Shown here: piece after piece, positions 8,337 to 16,403 of the stretch
Numbering within the stretch: the stretch's first letter is position 1
Layout: every line of letters starts with the position of its first letter
DNA from: Microbacterium yannicii
GTDB lineage: Bacteria > Actinomycetota > Actinomycetes > Actinomycetales > Microbacteriaceae
Assembly: GCF_024055635.1 (NCBI RefSeq)
Contig: NZ_JAMXMB010000003.1
Coordinates: 116,819-180,818 of the forward strand
Direction of reading: 5' to 3'
Length of the DNA: 64,000 bases
Translations under genes and position numbers: made by a program
The notes under the pieces: model-generated
The model's input: only the letters and a program-made list of their open reading frames with translations
Database searches by the model: none
What the model was told of the DNA's origin: nothing

Positions 8337-8899
8337 CCGACCCTCGCCCCGAACCCCTCGCCGGACACGTCGTCGCGGTGGCACGCGACGACGCGCATCG
8401 CTTCAGCAAGCCGACGCGCGAGAGCATCACCCTCATCGCCGGCATCGGCGTCGAAGGCGATGCCCACGCCGGCACCACCGTGCAGCACCTGTCCCGCATC
8501 CGACGCGACCCGACGACGCCCAATCTCCGCCAGGTGCACCTGATCCACGCCGAGCTGTTCGACGACATGGCCGAACGCGGTCACGAGGTGCACGCCGGGG
8601 CGCTGGGTGAGAATGTCACCACCGCCGGCATCGATCTGCTCGGACTCTCGCGCGGCACACGACTCGCTCTCGGCGCGGAGGCCGTGGTCGAGATCACCGG
8701 TCTGCGCAACCCGTGCGTCCAGATCGACGGCATCTCCGAAGGGCTGATGAAGGAGCTCGTCCACCTCGATGACACCGGCGCGACCGTGCGCCTCGCCGGC
8801 GTCATGTCGGTCATCTTCGAGGGCGGCGTCGTGCGCCCGGGCGACGACATCCGCGTCATTCCCCCTGCCGGCCGCCCCGAGCCCCTGCAGCCGGTCTGA
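8333..8899 (+). CDS. MOSC domain-containing protein (YiiM-like)
   Basis: 188 residues, GTG start overlapping the apbE stop. The single MOSC beta-barrel shows IAGIGVEGDAHAGTTVQH, LGENVTTAGIDL and the conserved sulfur-carrier cysteine in TGLRNPCVQI (Cys128). MOSC proteins bind or receive sulfur for molybdenum-cofactor or metal-sulfur chemistry; YiiM-type members are linked to 6-hydroxylaminopurine and other N-hydroxylated substrate reduction, which needs an electron donor. Sitting inside a flavin electron-transfer operon suggests that the neighbouring reductase could feed it, but this is inference. Confidence 0.9.
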   Translation: MTDPRPEPLAGHVVAVARDDAHRFSKPTRESITLIAGIGVEGDAHAGTTVQHLSRIRRDPTTPNLRQVHLIHAELFDDMAERGHEVHAGALGENVTTAGIDLLGLSRGTRLALGAEAVVEITGLRNPCVQIDGISEGLMKELVHLDDTGATVRLAGVMSVIFEGGVVRPGDDIRVIPPAGRPEPLQPV

Positions 8900-8903
8900 G
8901 CGC

Positions 8904-10466
8904 ATGGGAACCCTCACCGCCGTCTGGAACCGCATCTTCGCGGTGCTCGGCCGCCTGTCGATGTACCGCCTGGTGTACTTCGCGCTCGCTGCGCTCGCCG
9001 TCGTGGCATTGCTGCTGTCGTTCTTCGGCCTCGTCGGCCCTGACCCCCTGCAGCTCGTCGTGACCCTCGCGGTGCTCTCGGCCGTGTGCGTGGGGGTGGA
9101 TGCCGCGGCCCAGCGGGTGCTCAACCTGCCCTGGCGCCTGGAATCGTCGCTCATCACGGCGCACATCCTGCTGTTCGTGCTGCGGCCGACGCTCGAGCTC
9201 GTGGGACTCCTCGGGATCGTGATCGCGGCTGCGGTCGCCTCGCTGTCGAAGTACGTGCTCGCGTGGCGTGGACGCCACATCTTCAACCCGGCGGCGGTGG
9301 GTGCCACCGTGCTGACCCTGCTGAGCCTGGTGTGGCCGGATCTCGGCGCGTCTTCCTGGTGGGTCGGCACCCCGGCACTCGCCGCACCGGTCATCCTCCT
9401 GGGCCTCGCCGTGCTGGTGCGCACCGAGAAGCTGCGCATCGTCGCGGTGTTCCTGGTCTTCGCGGTGGCGGTCGCGGTCTTCCGCACCGCGGCGCAGTAC
9501 CAATCCGCCGGCCTGGAGATCGATGCGCTCGACCTGCTCTGGCCGATCCTCTGGTCGTCGCCGTTCCTCTTCCTCGGCGCGTTCATGCTCTCCGAACCGC
9601 TCACGCTCCCGCCCCGCCGCTGGCAGCAGCTGACCGTTGCCACGGTGGTCGGCGTGCTGGCCGGGTGGCCCATCCCGCTCGGCGACATCACGCTCGGCCA
9701 GGAGCGTGCCCTCCTCGTCGGCAACCTCGTCGCGTTCGCCTTCGCGGTGCGCACGGCGGTGCGCCTCACCCTCGTGTCGCGCGCGGAGCCCACGCCGAAC
9801 GTTCAGGAGCTCACGTTCCGGGTGCACGACCGGCTCGCGTTCCTTCCCGGCCAGTACCTCGAGCTCGAGGTGCCTCATCGCCACCCGGACGCCCGCGGCA
9901 CGCGACGCGAGTTCAGCATCGCGTCGGCACCGGAAGACCTGCCCCTCTTGAAGGTCGCGTTCAAGGAGGGCAAGACCACCAAGGCGCAGAGCTCGTACAA
10001 GAAGGCGCTCGCCGAGGTGGAGCCGGGCGACGCGCTCGCCATCACCGGCGTCTGGGGCGATTTCCTGCTGCCCAAGCGCGATGCGGCGCCGATCCTGATG
10101 GTGGCCGCAGGCATCGGCGTCACGCCGTTCGTGTCGCAGCTGCGCCACGCACAGGCGTCGGGCCTCGACCGGGACATCGTGCTCGTCTACGTCGCGTCGG
10201 ACTCCTCAGAGCTGGCGTACCGCGACGAGATCGCGGCATCCGGAGCCCGCGTCATCGTGTTCACCCGCGATCGCCCCGCCGACCTCCCCGACCACTGGAC
10301 GTGGGCGAAGGGCGTGCGCCTCGATGCCGACGGCCTCCTGCGCGTCGTGCCGGACATCTCATCGCGTCACGCGTACATCTCGGGCCCGGCGGCGCTGATC
10401 GCCGATCTGGCGCCGGCGCTCGAGCGCGCGCGCTCGATCACGACGGACGCCTTCAGCGGCTATTGA
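8904..10466 (+). CDS. RnfD/NqrB-like membrane protein fused to a ferredoxin-NADP reductase domain
   Basis: 520 residues. The first ~300 form a multi-helix membrane domain of the NqrB/RnfD/RnfE family; FNPAAVGATVLTLL (128-140) matches the flavinylation motif, with Thr135 as predicted FMN site for the adjacent ApbE. The C-terminal ~220 residues are a cytosolic FNR module: FAD site RREFSIASAP and NAD(P) site VAAGIGVTPFV. The protein could carry electrons from NAD(P)H across the membrane to the FMN lipoprotein at 6948. No 2Fe-2S domain is present, unlike NqrF. The ATG at 8904 is 4 bases after the MOSC stop; an upstream in-frame extension runs through the MOSC gene and was rejected. Confidence 0.88.
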   Translation: MGTLTAVWNRIFAVLGRLSMYRLVYFALAALAVVALLLSFFGLVGPDPLQLVVTLAVLSAVCVGVDAAAQRVLNLPWRLESSLITAHILLFVLRPTLELVGLLGIVIAAAVASLSKYVLAWRGRHIFNPAAVGATVLTLLSLVWPDLGASSWWVGTPALAAPVILLGLAVLVRTEKLRIVAVFLVFAVAVAVFRTAAQYQSAGLEIDALDLLWPILWSSPFLFLGAFMLSEPLTLPPRRWQQLTVATVVGVLAGWPIPLGDITLGQERALLVGNLVAFAFAVRTAVRLTLVSRAEPTPNVQELTFRVHDRLAFLPGQYLELEVPHRHPDARGTRREFSIASAPEDLPLLKVAFKEGKTTKAQSSYKKALAEVEPGDALAITGVWGDFLLPKRDAAPILMVAAGIGVTPFVSQLRHAQASGLDRDIVLVYVASDSSELAYRDEIAASGARVIVFTRDRPADLPDHWTWAKGVRLDADGLLRVVPDISSRHAYISGPAALIADLAPALERARSITTDAFSGY

Positions 10467-10475
10467 CCCCGGCGC

Positions 10476-12095
10476 TCACGCCGGGTCGGCCGGGCGAGCC
10501 GGCAGACGCACCTCGAACGTCGTGTCTCCGGGTGCGCTGTCGACACGGATGCTGCCGCCATGGGCATCGACGATGGCACGGGCGATCGAGAGGCCCAGGC
10601 CGGTGCCGCCGGTCTGTCGCGCCCGCGAGCGGTCGGCGCGCGAGAAGCGCTCGAACAGCTCGTCCCTGATCGACGGATCGATGCCAGGACCGTCGTCGTG
10701 GACCCGAAGGACCGCCGTGCCGTCGTCACGGGCGACGCTCACGGTGACCGTGGTGCCCGCGGGCGTGTGCGTGCGGGCGTTGGCCAGGAGGTTGGCGGCC
10801 ACCTGGTGCAGCCGTCCGGTGTCGCCGGCGACGAGCACGGGCTCATCGCCCACCTCGAGCACCCACTCGTGGTCGGGCCCGGTGGGCCGCGCATCGCCCA
10901 CGGCGTCGATCACGAGCCGCGTCAGGTCCACGGTGCCGTAGACGAGCTCCTGCCCCTCGTCGAGGCGCGCCAGCAGCAGCAGGTCCTCGACGAGCGACGT
11001 CATGCGCAGCGACTGCGCCTGGATGCGCTCGAGCGACGCCTCGGTGGTCTCGATGGTCGCCGCTTCCGGTCCCCGAGCTAGTCGAGGGGCACGGCTGAGG
11101 GCCTTCAGCGACAGCTCGCTGTAGCCGCGGATCGACGAGAGCGGCGTGCGCAACTCGTGGCTCGCATCGGCAACGAATGCGCGCATGCGCTCCTCGTTGC
11201 GCTGGCGGGCGGTGAGCGACTCGTCGACGTGATCGAGGAGCGTGTTCAGCGCTTCGCCCACGCGGCCGACCTCGGTGCGCGGGTCGGCCTGGCGGGCGGG
11301 TACCCGCTCGGCGATGGTGACCTCGCCCTGGTCGAGCCGCTGCGTCGACACGCGGGCCGCCGTGTCGGCGACAGCACGCAGGGGTGCGAGGCCGCGGCGA
11401 ATGGTCCAGGCCGTGGCCACGGCGAGCAGGAGCAGACCGCCGGCGGTGAGGAGGCCGATCGTGATGAGCATCCGCGTGAGAGTCACGGCGACGTCATCTC
11501 TGGACAGCCCGACGAGGGCGTACGTCGCACCTGCCCGTACGGGTTCCACGCGGTAGGTTCCGCGGTCCTCGACAGTCACGACGAGCTGATCGCTCTGGCC
11601 ATTCAGGCTCTCGCTGATCTTGTCGATCTCGTCGGCATCCAACTCGACGACGCCTTGGGTGGTCATCACCGCGGCGGTCGGGACGTGGGGAAGGGTCTGG
11701 ATCGCCAGGAAATAACCCGGTGGCTGCGGCTGCTGGGTCAGGATCTCCTCGGCAGTCAGACCGCTCGCCCCTGCTTGCGCCAGCACGATCGATGACCGTC
11801 GCGCCGCCGACTGCACGTTGTCGTTGAGCTGCTGCTCCAGCACCTGGCTGAGGATCGCGCTGGTCGCCACCGCCACGAGCACCATGATGAAGGAGGTGAT
11901 GGCCACCACCGTCACGATGAGCTTCCGCTGCAGCGTCCACGGTGCGCGCCGGGCGACCTTCGCGTCGGCGCCGGTCGAGCCGGACCCTGCATCGCCGCCG
12001 TCCCCGAGTGGAGACGCGTCGGTGGGCGCGGTTGCGTCCGGCGCGGCATCCGTCCCGTTCTTCCCGGGAGCCTGCGCGCGGGGCTCGTCGGTCAC
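10476..12095 (-). CDS. Two-component sensor histidine kinase
   Basis: 539 residues. A disordered N-terminus is followed by TM1 (LIVTVVAITSFIMVLVAVA region), an extracytoplasmic sensor of about 130 residues, TM2, a HAMP linker, a HisKA domain with ADASHELRTPLSSIRGY (phospho-acceptor His313) and a HATPase_c domain with N-box NLLANARTHTPAG, DDGPGIDPS and GTGLGLSIA. It should phosphorylate the response regulator encoded just upstream (4-base overlap). Near residues 336-343 the HisKA region contains SRAPRLARGPEA, translated from a REP-like sequence (11071-11089) and absent from the usual alignment as I know it. The signal sensed is unknown. Confidence 0.94.
   Translation of the reverse strand: MTDEPRAQAPGKNGTDAAPDATAPTDASPLGDGGDAGSGSTGADAKVARRAPWTLQRKLIVTVVAITSFIMVLVAVATSAILSQVLEQQLNDNVQSAARRSSIVLAQAGASGLTAEEILTQQPQPPGYFLAIQTLPHVPTAAVMTTQGVVELDADEIDKISESLNGQSDQLVVTVEDRGTYRVEPVRAGATYALVGLSRDDVAVTLTRMLITIGLLTAGGLLLLAVATAWTIRRGLAPLRAVADTAARVSTQRLDQGEVTIAERVPARQADPRTEVGRVGEALNTLLDHVDESLTARQRNEERMRAFVADASHELRTPLSSIRGYSELSLKALSRAPRLARGPEAATIETTEASLERIQAQSLRMTSLVEDLLLLARLDEGQELVYGTVDLTRLVIDAVGDARPTGPDHEWVLEVGDEPVLVAGDTGRLHQVAANLLANARTHTPAGTTVTVSVARDDGTAVLRVHDDGPGIDPSIRDELFERFSRADRSRARQTGGTGLGLSIARAIVDAHGGSIRVDSAPGDTTFEVRLPARPADPA
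11071..11089. repeat. REP-like sequence inside the kinase gene
   Basis: CCCCGAGCTAGTCGAGGGG resembles the widespread actinobacterial extragenic repeat CCCTGAGCCTGTCGAAGGG, a copy of which also lies inside hisS at 37512-37530. In the kinase it is read in frame as PRLARG and brings in a rare CTA leucine codon. Confidence 0.45.
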
Positions 12096-12820
12096 TGGGG
12101 CGCCTTGATCATGTAGCCGACGCCGCGCACGGTGTGGATGAGGGGTTCGCGGCCGGCGTCGATCTTCTTGCGCAGGTACGAGATGTAGAGCTCGACGACG
12201 CTGGAGCGCCCACCGAAGTCGTAGTTCCAGACACGGTCGAGGATCTGCGCCTTCGAGACCACGCGACGCTGATTGCGCATGAGGTAGCGCAGCAGTTCGA
12301 ACTCGGTCGCCGTGAGCTCGATCTCCTCGCCCGAGCGCTCGACCTCGTGGCTGTCCTCGTTGAGGGTGAGATCGCCCACGCGCAGGATCGGCTCGGCTCC
12401 CGCGGCGTGGGCGGTGCCTGCCCGGCGCATGAGGCCGCGGAGCCGTGCCACGACCTCCTCGAGGCTGAACGGCTTCGTGACATAGTCGTCACCGCCGGCG
12501 GTGAGGCCGGCGACGCGATCGCTCACGGCGTCCTTGGCGGTCAGGAACAGCACCGGCACGTCGTCGCCCGACTGACGCAGCCGCTGCAGCACGGCCATCC
12601 CGTCCAGGTCGGGCATCATGACGTCGAGCACCATCGCGTCGGGCTCGAACTCGCGTGCGGACTGCAGAGCCTCGAAGCCCGAGCCGGCGGTCCGCACCTC
12701 CCACCCTTCCATCCGCAGCGCCATCGACAGCAGGTCGGTGAGCATCTGCTCGTCGTCCACCACGAGCACGCGGAGGTTCGAGCCGTCGGGACGCAGCAGG
12801 GCGGGTGAGGGGTTGGTCAT
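12092..12820 (-). CDS. OmpR/PhoB family response regulator
   Basis: 242 residues. The receiver domain has the acidic pair VVDDEQ (Asp22/Asp23), the phosphorylation site VLDVMMPDLDG (Asp66) and the LTAK lysine; the C-terminal winged helix reads ELLRYLMRNQRRVVSKAQILDRVWNYDFGG, the PhoB/OmpR type. It overlaps the histidine kinase by 4 bases. The minus-strand CACAAT ends 6 bases before the ATG, so the transcript may be leaderless. Repeats of CCTATG just upstream could be its own binding sites and lie between it and the divergent ABC exporter, the probable target. Confidence 0.95.
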   Translation of the reverse strand: MTNPSPALLRPDGSNLRVLVVDDEQMLTDLLSMALRMEGWEVRTAGSGFEALQSAREFEPDAMVLDVMMPDLDGMAVLQRLRQSGDDVPVLFLTAKDAVSDRVAGLTAGGDDYVTKPFSLEEVVARLRGLMRRAGTAHAAGAEPILRVGDLTLNEDSHEVERSGEEIELTATEFELLRYLMRNQRRVVSKAQILDRVWNYDFGGRSSVVELYISYLRKKIDAGREPLIHTVRGVGYMIKAPQ

Positions 12821-12838
12821 GCGTCCATTGTGGACGCC

Positions 12839-12869
12839 TTCCTATGCGGTTCCTATGGCGCCCGCTATG
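12839..12869. promoter_or_regulatory. Candidate response-regulator operator (CCTATG direct repeats)
   Basis: TTCCTATG occurs at 12839-12846 and 12850-12857, 11 bases apart, with a weaker CTATG at 12865-12869. Tandem half-sites about one helical turn apart are how OmpR/PhoB regulators usually bind. The repeats lie in the 194-base divergent region between the response regulator and the ABC permease. The rest of this region (12870-13014) shows no further clear signal. Confidence 0.5.
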
Positions 12870-13014
12870 CGCGCGCTGTGAAAACCCGGCCGCCTCCGAG
12901 GCGCGAGGAAGCGGCAACGCATAACCGCTTCATAAGTGCTGCTTGCAGAGCGCATCACCGCTATTCGTAGCGTTCCCCTCGACGGCCGGCATTCCGCCCG
13001 CCCAGAGGAGACCC

Positions 13015-14490
13015 ATGTACATGACCTATCTGCGGCGGGAGCTGGCCGGCCGCAAGAAGCAGACGATCATCGTGGCCGCCGGCCTCGCGATCGCCATCGC
13101 GCTCGTGATGATCGTGAACTCGCTCGCCGCCGGCGTGAGCGCCGCGCAGGCGCAGGCGCTGGAATCGGTGTACGGCGTCGGCACCGACCTGACGGTCACG
13201 GGAGCGCAGGCCGAGCCCGGCCAAGGCGGCGCGCGGTTCGACTTCGGTGAGGACGGCGGCGAGACCACCGACGACGGCACGACCGAGCTCAGCCAGTCGC
13301 GGCTGGTGACCGAGCCGATGCGCTCGACCCTCGACGCCGCGACGCTCGACACGGTGACCGGTATCGACGGCGTGGCCGCGGCATCCGCTGCACTCAGCCT
13401 CACGAACATGACCTTCTCGGGAGAGCTGCCGCAAAGGCCGGACGACGCCACCGGCGACGCCACCAGCCAGGCGCAGCCGCCCCAGCAGACCGAGGGAGAG
13501 AGCGGTGGGGGCGGCTTCGGCGGCGGCTCGTTCGGCGTCGACTCGTTCACGGTGCTCGGCATCGACCCGTCGGCGGATGCCGTGGGCCCGCTGTCGGCGG
13601 TGGCGCTCAGCGACGGACGCGGCCTCGAGGCGTCCGACGAGGGCGCGTACGTCGCCGTCCTCGATGCGACATACGCCACGACCGCCGGCCTGGCAGTCGG
13701 GGACACCATCGACGTCGGCGGCCAGGACTTCGAGATCGTCGGCCTCGTGGCGTCGACGTCCGATGAGGCCGACACCGCTTCGAACATGTACATCCCGCTC
13801 GACGTCGCCCAAGAGCTCTCGGGCGCCGGCGACGTGATCTCGACCGTGTACGTGCAGGCGGAGTCGTCCGATGCCATCTCGTCGGTGCAGACGGCGCTCC
13901 AGGAGGAGCTGCCCGACGCCACCGTGAGCTCGCAGTCCGATCTCGCCTCGACCGTGTCGGGATCGCTGTCGAGCGCGTCCTCGCTCATCACGAGCCTCGG
14001 CACGTGGCTGTCGCTCATCGTGCTCGCCGTCGCACTGGTCCTTGCCGTGCTGTTCACGATGTCGGGCGTCTCGCGCCGCACGCGGGAGTTCGGCACGCTG
14101 AAGGCGATCGGCTGGTCCAACGGCCGCGTCGTCGGCCAGGTGGCGGGCGAATCGGTCGTGCAGGGCCTCCTCGGCGGTGTCGCCGGCCTCGTCGTCGGCT
14201 TCGCCGGCATCATCGCCATCAACGTCATCGCCCCGACGATCTCGACGGCGCCCGCCACGCAGAGCTTCGGTCCTGGCGGCGGGGGAGAGGGGCCGGCGGG
14301 GAGCGGGCCGTTCGGGAACGCGATGATGCCGCAGACCGGCGCCGACATCGTGCTGCAGGCACCGGTCACGCTGTGGGTCGTCGTCGCGGCGGTCGGCATC
14401 GCGGTGCTGGGCGGTCTCGTCGCCGGCGCATTCGGCGGCTGGCGTGCCGCGCGGCTGAGCCCCGCCGAAGCCCTCCGATCGGTGGGCTGA
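13015..14490 (+). CDS. ABC transporter permease, MacB/FtsX family
   Basis: 491 residues. TM1 (TIIVAAGLAIAIALVMIVNSL region), a large extracytoplasmic MacB-like domain (about 45-330), then three TM segments in the order typical of FtsX/MacB permeases, ending GGWRAARLSPAEALRSVG, a standard C-terminus. The extracytoplasmic domain has Gln/Pro-rich and Gly-rich stretches (SGGGGFGGGSFG). It should work with the ATPase encoded next in export of peptides or lipids or in envelope stress signalling rather than import. Start ATG 13015 follows AGAGGAGACCC; MYMTY offers a second ATG two codons later. Divergent from the two-component system that probably controls it. Confidence 0.92.
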   Translation: MYMTYLRRELAGRKKQTIIVAAGLAIAIALVMIVNSLAAGVSAAQAQALESVYGVGTDLTVTGAQAEPGQGGARFDFGEDGGETTDDGTTELSQSRLVTEPMRSTLDAATLDTVTGIDGVAAASAALSLTNMTFSGELPQRPDDATGDATSQAQPPQQTEGESGGGGFGGGSFGVDSFTVLGIDPSADAVGPLSAVALSDGRGLEASDEGAYVAVLDATYATTAGLAVGDTIDVGGQDFEIVGLVASTSDEADTASNMYIPLDVAQELSGAGDVISTVYVQAESSDAISSVQTALQEELPDATVSSQSDLASTVSGSLSSASSLITSLGTWLSLIVLAVALVLAVLFTMSGVSRRTREFGTLKAIGWSNGRVVGQVAGESVVQGLLGGVAGLVVGFAGIIAINVIAPTISTAPATQSFGPGGGGEGPAGSGPFGNAMMPQTGADIVLQAPVTLWVVVAAVGIAVLGGLVAGAFGGWRAARLSPAEALRSVG

Positions 14491-14570
14491 GGCATCCCAT
14501 GTCGAGCACCGATTTCACTGCACCCGAACTCATCTCCACGACACCGTCTCCAAGAAGGGAAGACCACGTC

Positions 14571-15296
14571 ATGACCATGATCGACACCGAGGCGGCCTCG
14601 GCTCCGGATGCCGCAGCCCCGGCGCAGTACCGGCTCGAGGGCGTCACCCGCACCTATACCCAGAAGGGCCGCGTCGTGAAGGCGCTCGCCGGCGTCGACC
14701 TCACGATCGACGCGGGGGACTTCGTCACGATCCAAGGACCCACCGGCGGCGGCAAGTCCACGCTGCTGCAGCTGCTGGGCGCGCTGGACCGCCCCAGCAC
14801 CGGCTCGGTGCACGTCGGCGAGATCGACATCGCGACCGCGAGCAACCGTGAGCTCGGCCGTATCCGCGCGCACGAGATCGGGTTCGTGTTCCAGGGGTTC
14901 AACCTCATCCCGACGCTCACGGCGCACGAGAACGTCGACATGGCGCTGGAACCGCTCGGCCTCTCGAAGGACGAACGGGGCAGCCGCGTTGCCGAGGCGC
15001 TGGCGCATGTCGGTCTCGCAGAGCGCGCGGACCATCGGCCCGGCGAGCTGTCGGGCGGTCAGCAGCAGCGCGTGGCGATCGCGCGGGCGATCGTCAAGCG
15101 CCCGCGCGTGCTTCTCGCCGATGAGCCCACCGGCAACCTGGACGAGAGCATGCGCGACGAGATCCTGTCGGTGCTGCAGGCGCTCAACGACGAAGGGCTC
15201 ACGCTGATCATCGTCACGCACGACTCGGCCGTCGCACGCCGCGCGCGGCGCCGGCTCCGGCTCGACAGGGGCACCGTGCGCGACATCACCCGCTGA
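14571..15296 (+). CDS. ABC transporter ATP-binding protein, MacB/LolD type
   Basis: 241 residues from the chosen start. Walker A GPTGGGKSTLLQLLG, Q-loop FVFQGFNLIPTLTAHENV, signature LSGGQQQRVAIARAIV, Walker B VLLADEPTGNLD and switch His in IVTHDSA are all present, and the NLIPTLTA/DEPTGNLD combination is typical of MacB/LolD partners of FtsX permeases. ATG 14571 is preferred because GAAGGGAAG lies upstream and the domain begins soon after; an in-frame ATG at 14499 would add 24 residues. It follows its permease by 80 bases. Confidence 0.93.
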   Translation: MTMIDTEAASAPDAAAPAQYRLEGVTRTYTQKGRVVKALAGVDLTIDAGDFVTIQGPTGGGKSTLLQLLGALDRPSTGSVHVGEIDIATASNRELGRIRAHEIGFVFQGFNLIPTLTAHENVDMALEPLGLSKDERGSRVAEALAHVGLAERADHRPGELSGGQQQRVAIARAIVKRPRVLLADEPTGNLDESMRDEILSVLQALNDEGLTLIIVTHDSAVARRARRRLRLDRGTVRDITR

Positions 15297-15310
15297 TCGA
15301 CCGGCGGGCG

Positions 15311-16300
15311 TCAGCCGGCCGAGCGGGCATGGGCCGCGATGCGATCGAAGAGCGCATCGCGGCCCTCGTCGACCCGCTGCTCGTCGGGGTGCGCGTCGTA
15401 GTACGCGAGGATGCGGCGGGCGCCCTCGTCGAACGTGATCGTGGTGCGGAACTCGGGGACGAGCTGCGTCACCTTCGATGAGTCGAACAACATGGAGTGG
15501 GCCTTGTCGCCGATGAGAGTCGGTCCGAGGTCCGGTGCGAACACCGCGATCGTGTCGGAGGCGACGTGCACGAGGTCAGGCGAGTCGACGCCGGCGGCAT
15601 CGGCCAGCCAGCCGTAGATCTGGTTCCAGGTGGGCGCGTGCGTCCCCGTGATGGTGAACGCCTCGCCGATCGCCGCCGGATTGCCGAGCAGGCCGGTGAA
15701 GGCGACCGCGAAGTCGTCGGAATGCGTGATGGTCCACTGGGTCGTGCCGTCGCCGTGGACGATGACGGGACGCCCCGCACGCATGCGCGCGATGTCGGTC
15801 CAGCCGCCGAGCGTGGGCAGCAGCCGCTCGTCGTAGGTGTGCGACGGCCGCACAACGGTCACCGGCAGGCCGCGCTCGCGGTGTGCGGCGACGAGCACGT
15901 CCTCGCACGCGATCTTGTCGCGCGAGTACTGCCAGAACGGGTTGCGCAGCGGCGTCGACTCCGTCACCGGCATCCGGCGCGGCGGCTTCTCGTAGGCGGA
16001 TGCCGAGCTGATGAACACGTACTGCCCGGTGCGTCCCTCGAACACCTCGAGATCGGTCGCGATGTGCTCGGGGGTGAAGGCCAGGAACTCGGCCACGACA
16101 TCGAACCGGCGGTCGCCGAGCGCGGTGCGCACCGCGCCGGCGTCGCGCACGTCGGCCTCGATCAGCTCGACCTGCGGCGGCAGCGGACGCCGTGCGCTGC
16201 CGCGGTTGAGCACCGCGACCTCGTGCCCGAGAGCCACGGAGCGGCGCACGCACGCCGCGCTGATCGTTCCGGTACCGCCGATGTAGAGGATGCTCGTCAC
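15311..16300 (-). CDS. NAD-dependent epimerase/dehydratase family protein (extended SDR)
   Basis: 329 residues. The Rossmann motif is GGTGTIS at the N-terminus. The family Tyr-Lys pair reads YSRDK, and FISSASAY precedes it. The substrate-side sequence (GWTDIARMRAGRPVIVHGDGTTQWTITH) resembles sugar-nucleotide reductase/epimerase-like proteins annotated only generally. The exact substrate cannot be given. GTG start with TAGGCT ending 6 bases upstream on the minus strand, so probably leaderless. It converges on the ABC transporter with 14 bases between, and is divergent from the FAD oxidase. Confidence 0.88.
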   Translation of the reverse strand: MTSILYIGGTGTISAACVRRSVALGHEVAVLNRGSARRPLPPQVELIEADVRDAGAVRTALGDRRFDVVAEFLAFTPEHIATDLEVFEGRTGQYVFISSASAYEKPPRRMPVTESTPLRNPFWQYSRDKIACEDVLVAAHRERGLPVTVVRPSHTYDERLLPTLGGWTDIARMRAGRPVIVHGDGTTQWTITHSDDFAVAFTGLLGNPAAIGEAFTITGTHAPTWNQIYGWLADAAGVDSPDLVHVASDTIAVFAPDLGPTLIGDKAHSMLFDSSKVTQLVPEFRTTITFDEGARRILAYYDAHPDEQRVDEGRDALFDRIAAHARSAG

Positions 16301-16403
16301 GCCGCGAGCCTACGCCCGGACGCGGACGTCGCGGCGGACGACGCCCTCTCGCTGACGGCGAACATCTTCCCCGATGTCGGCGGCGGGTCCTAGCGTTGCG
16401 GTC

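Noticed and set aside
8904..10466. Complete Rnf or Nqr complex
   Set aside because: Only the RnfD-like and FMN-binding parts are present; no RnfA/E/C/B genes nearby.
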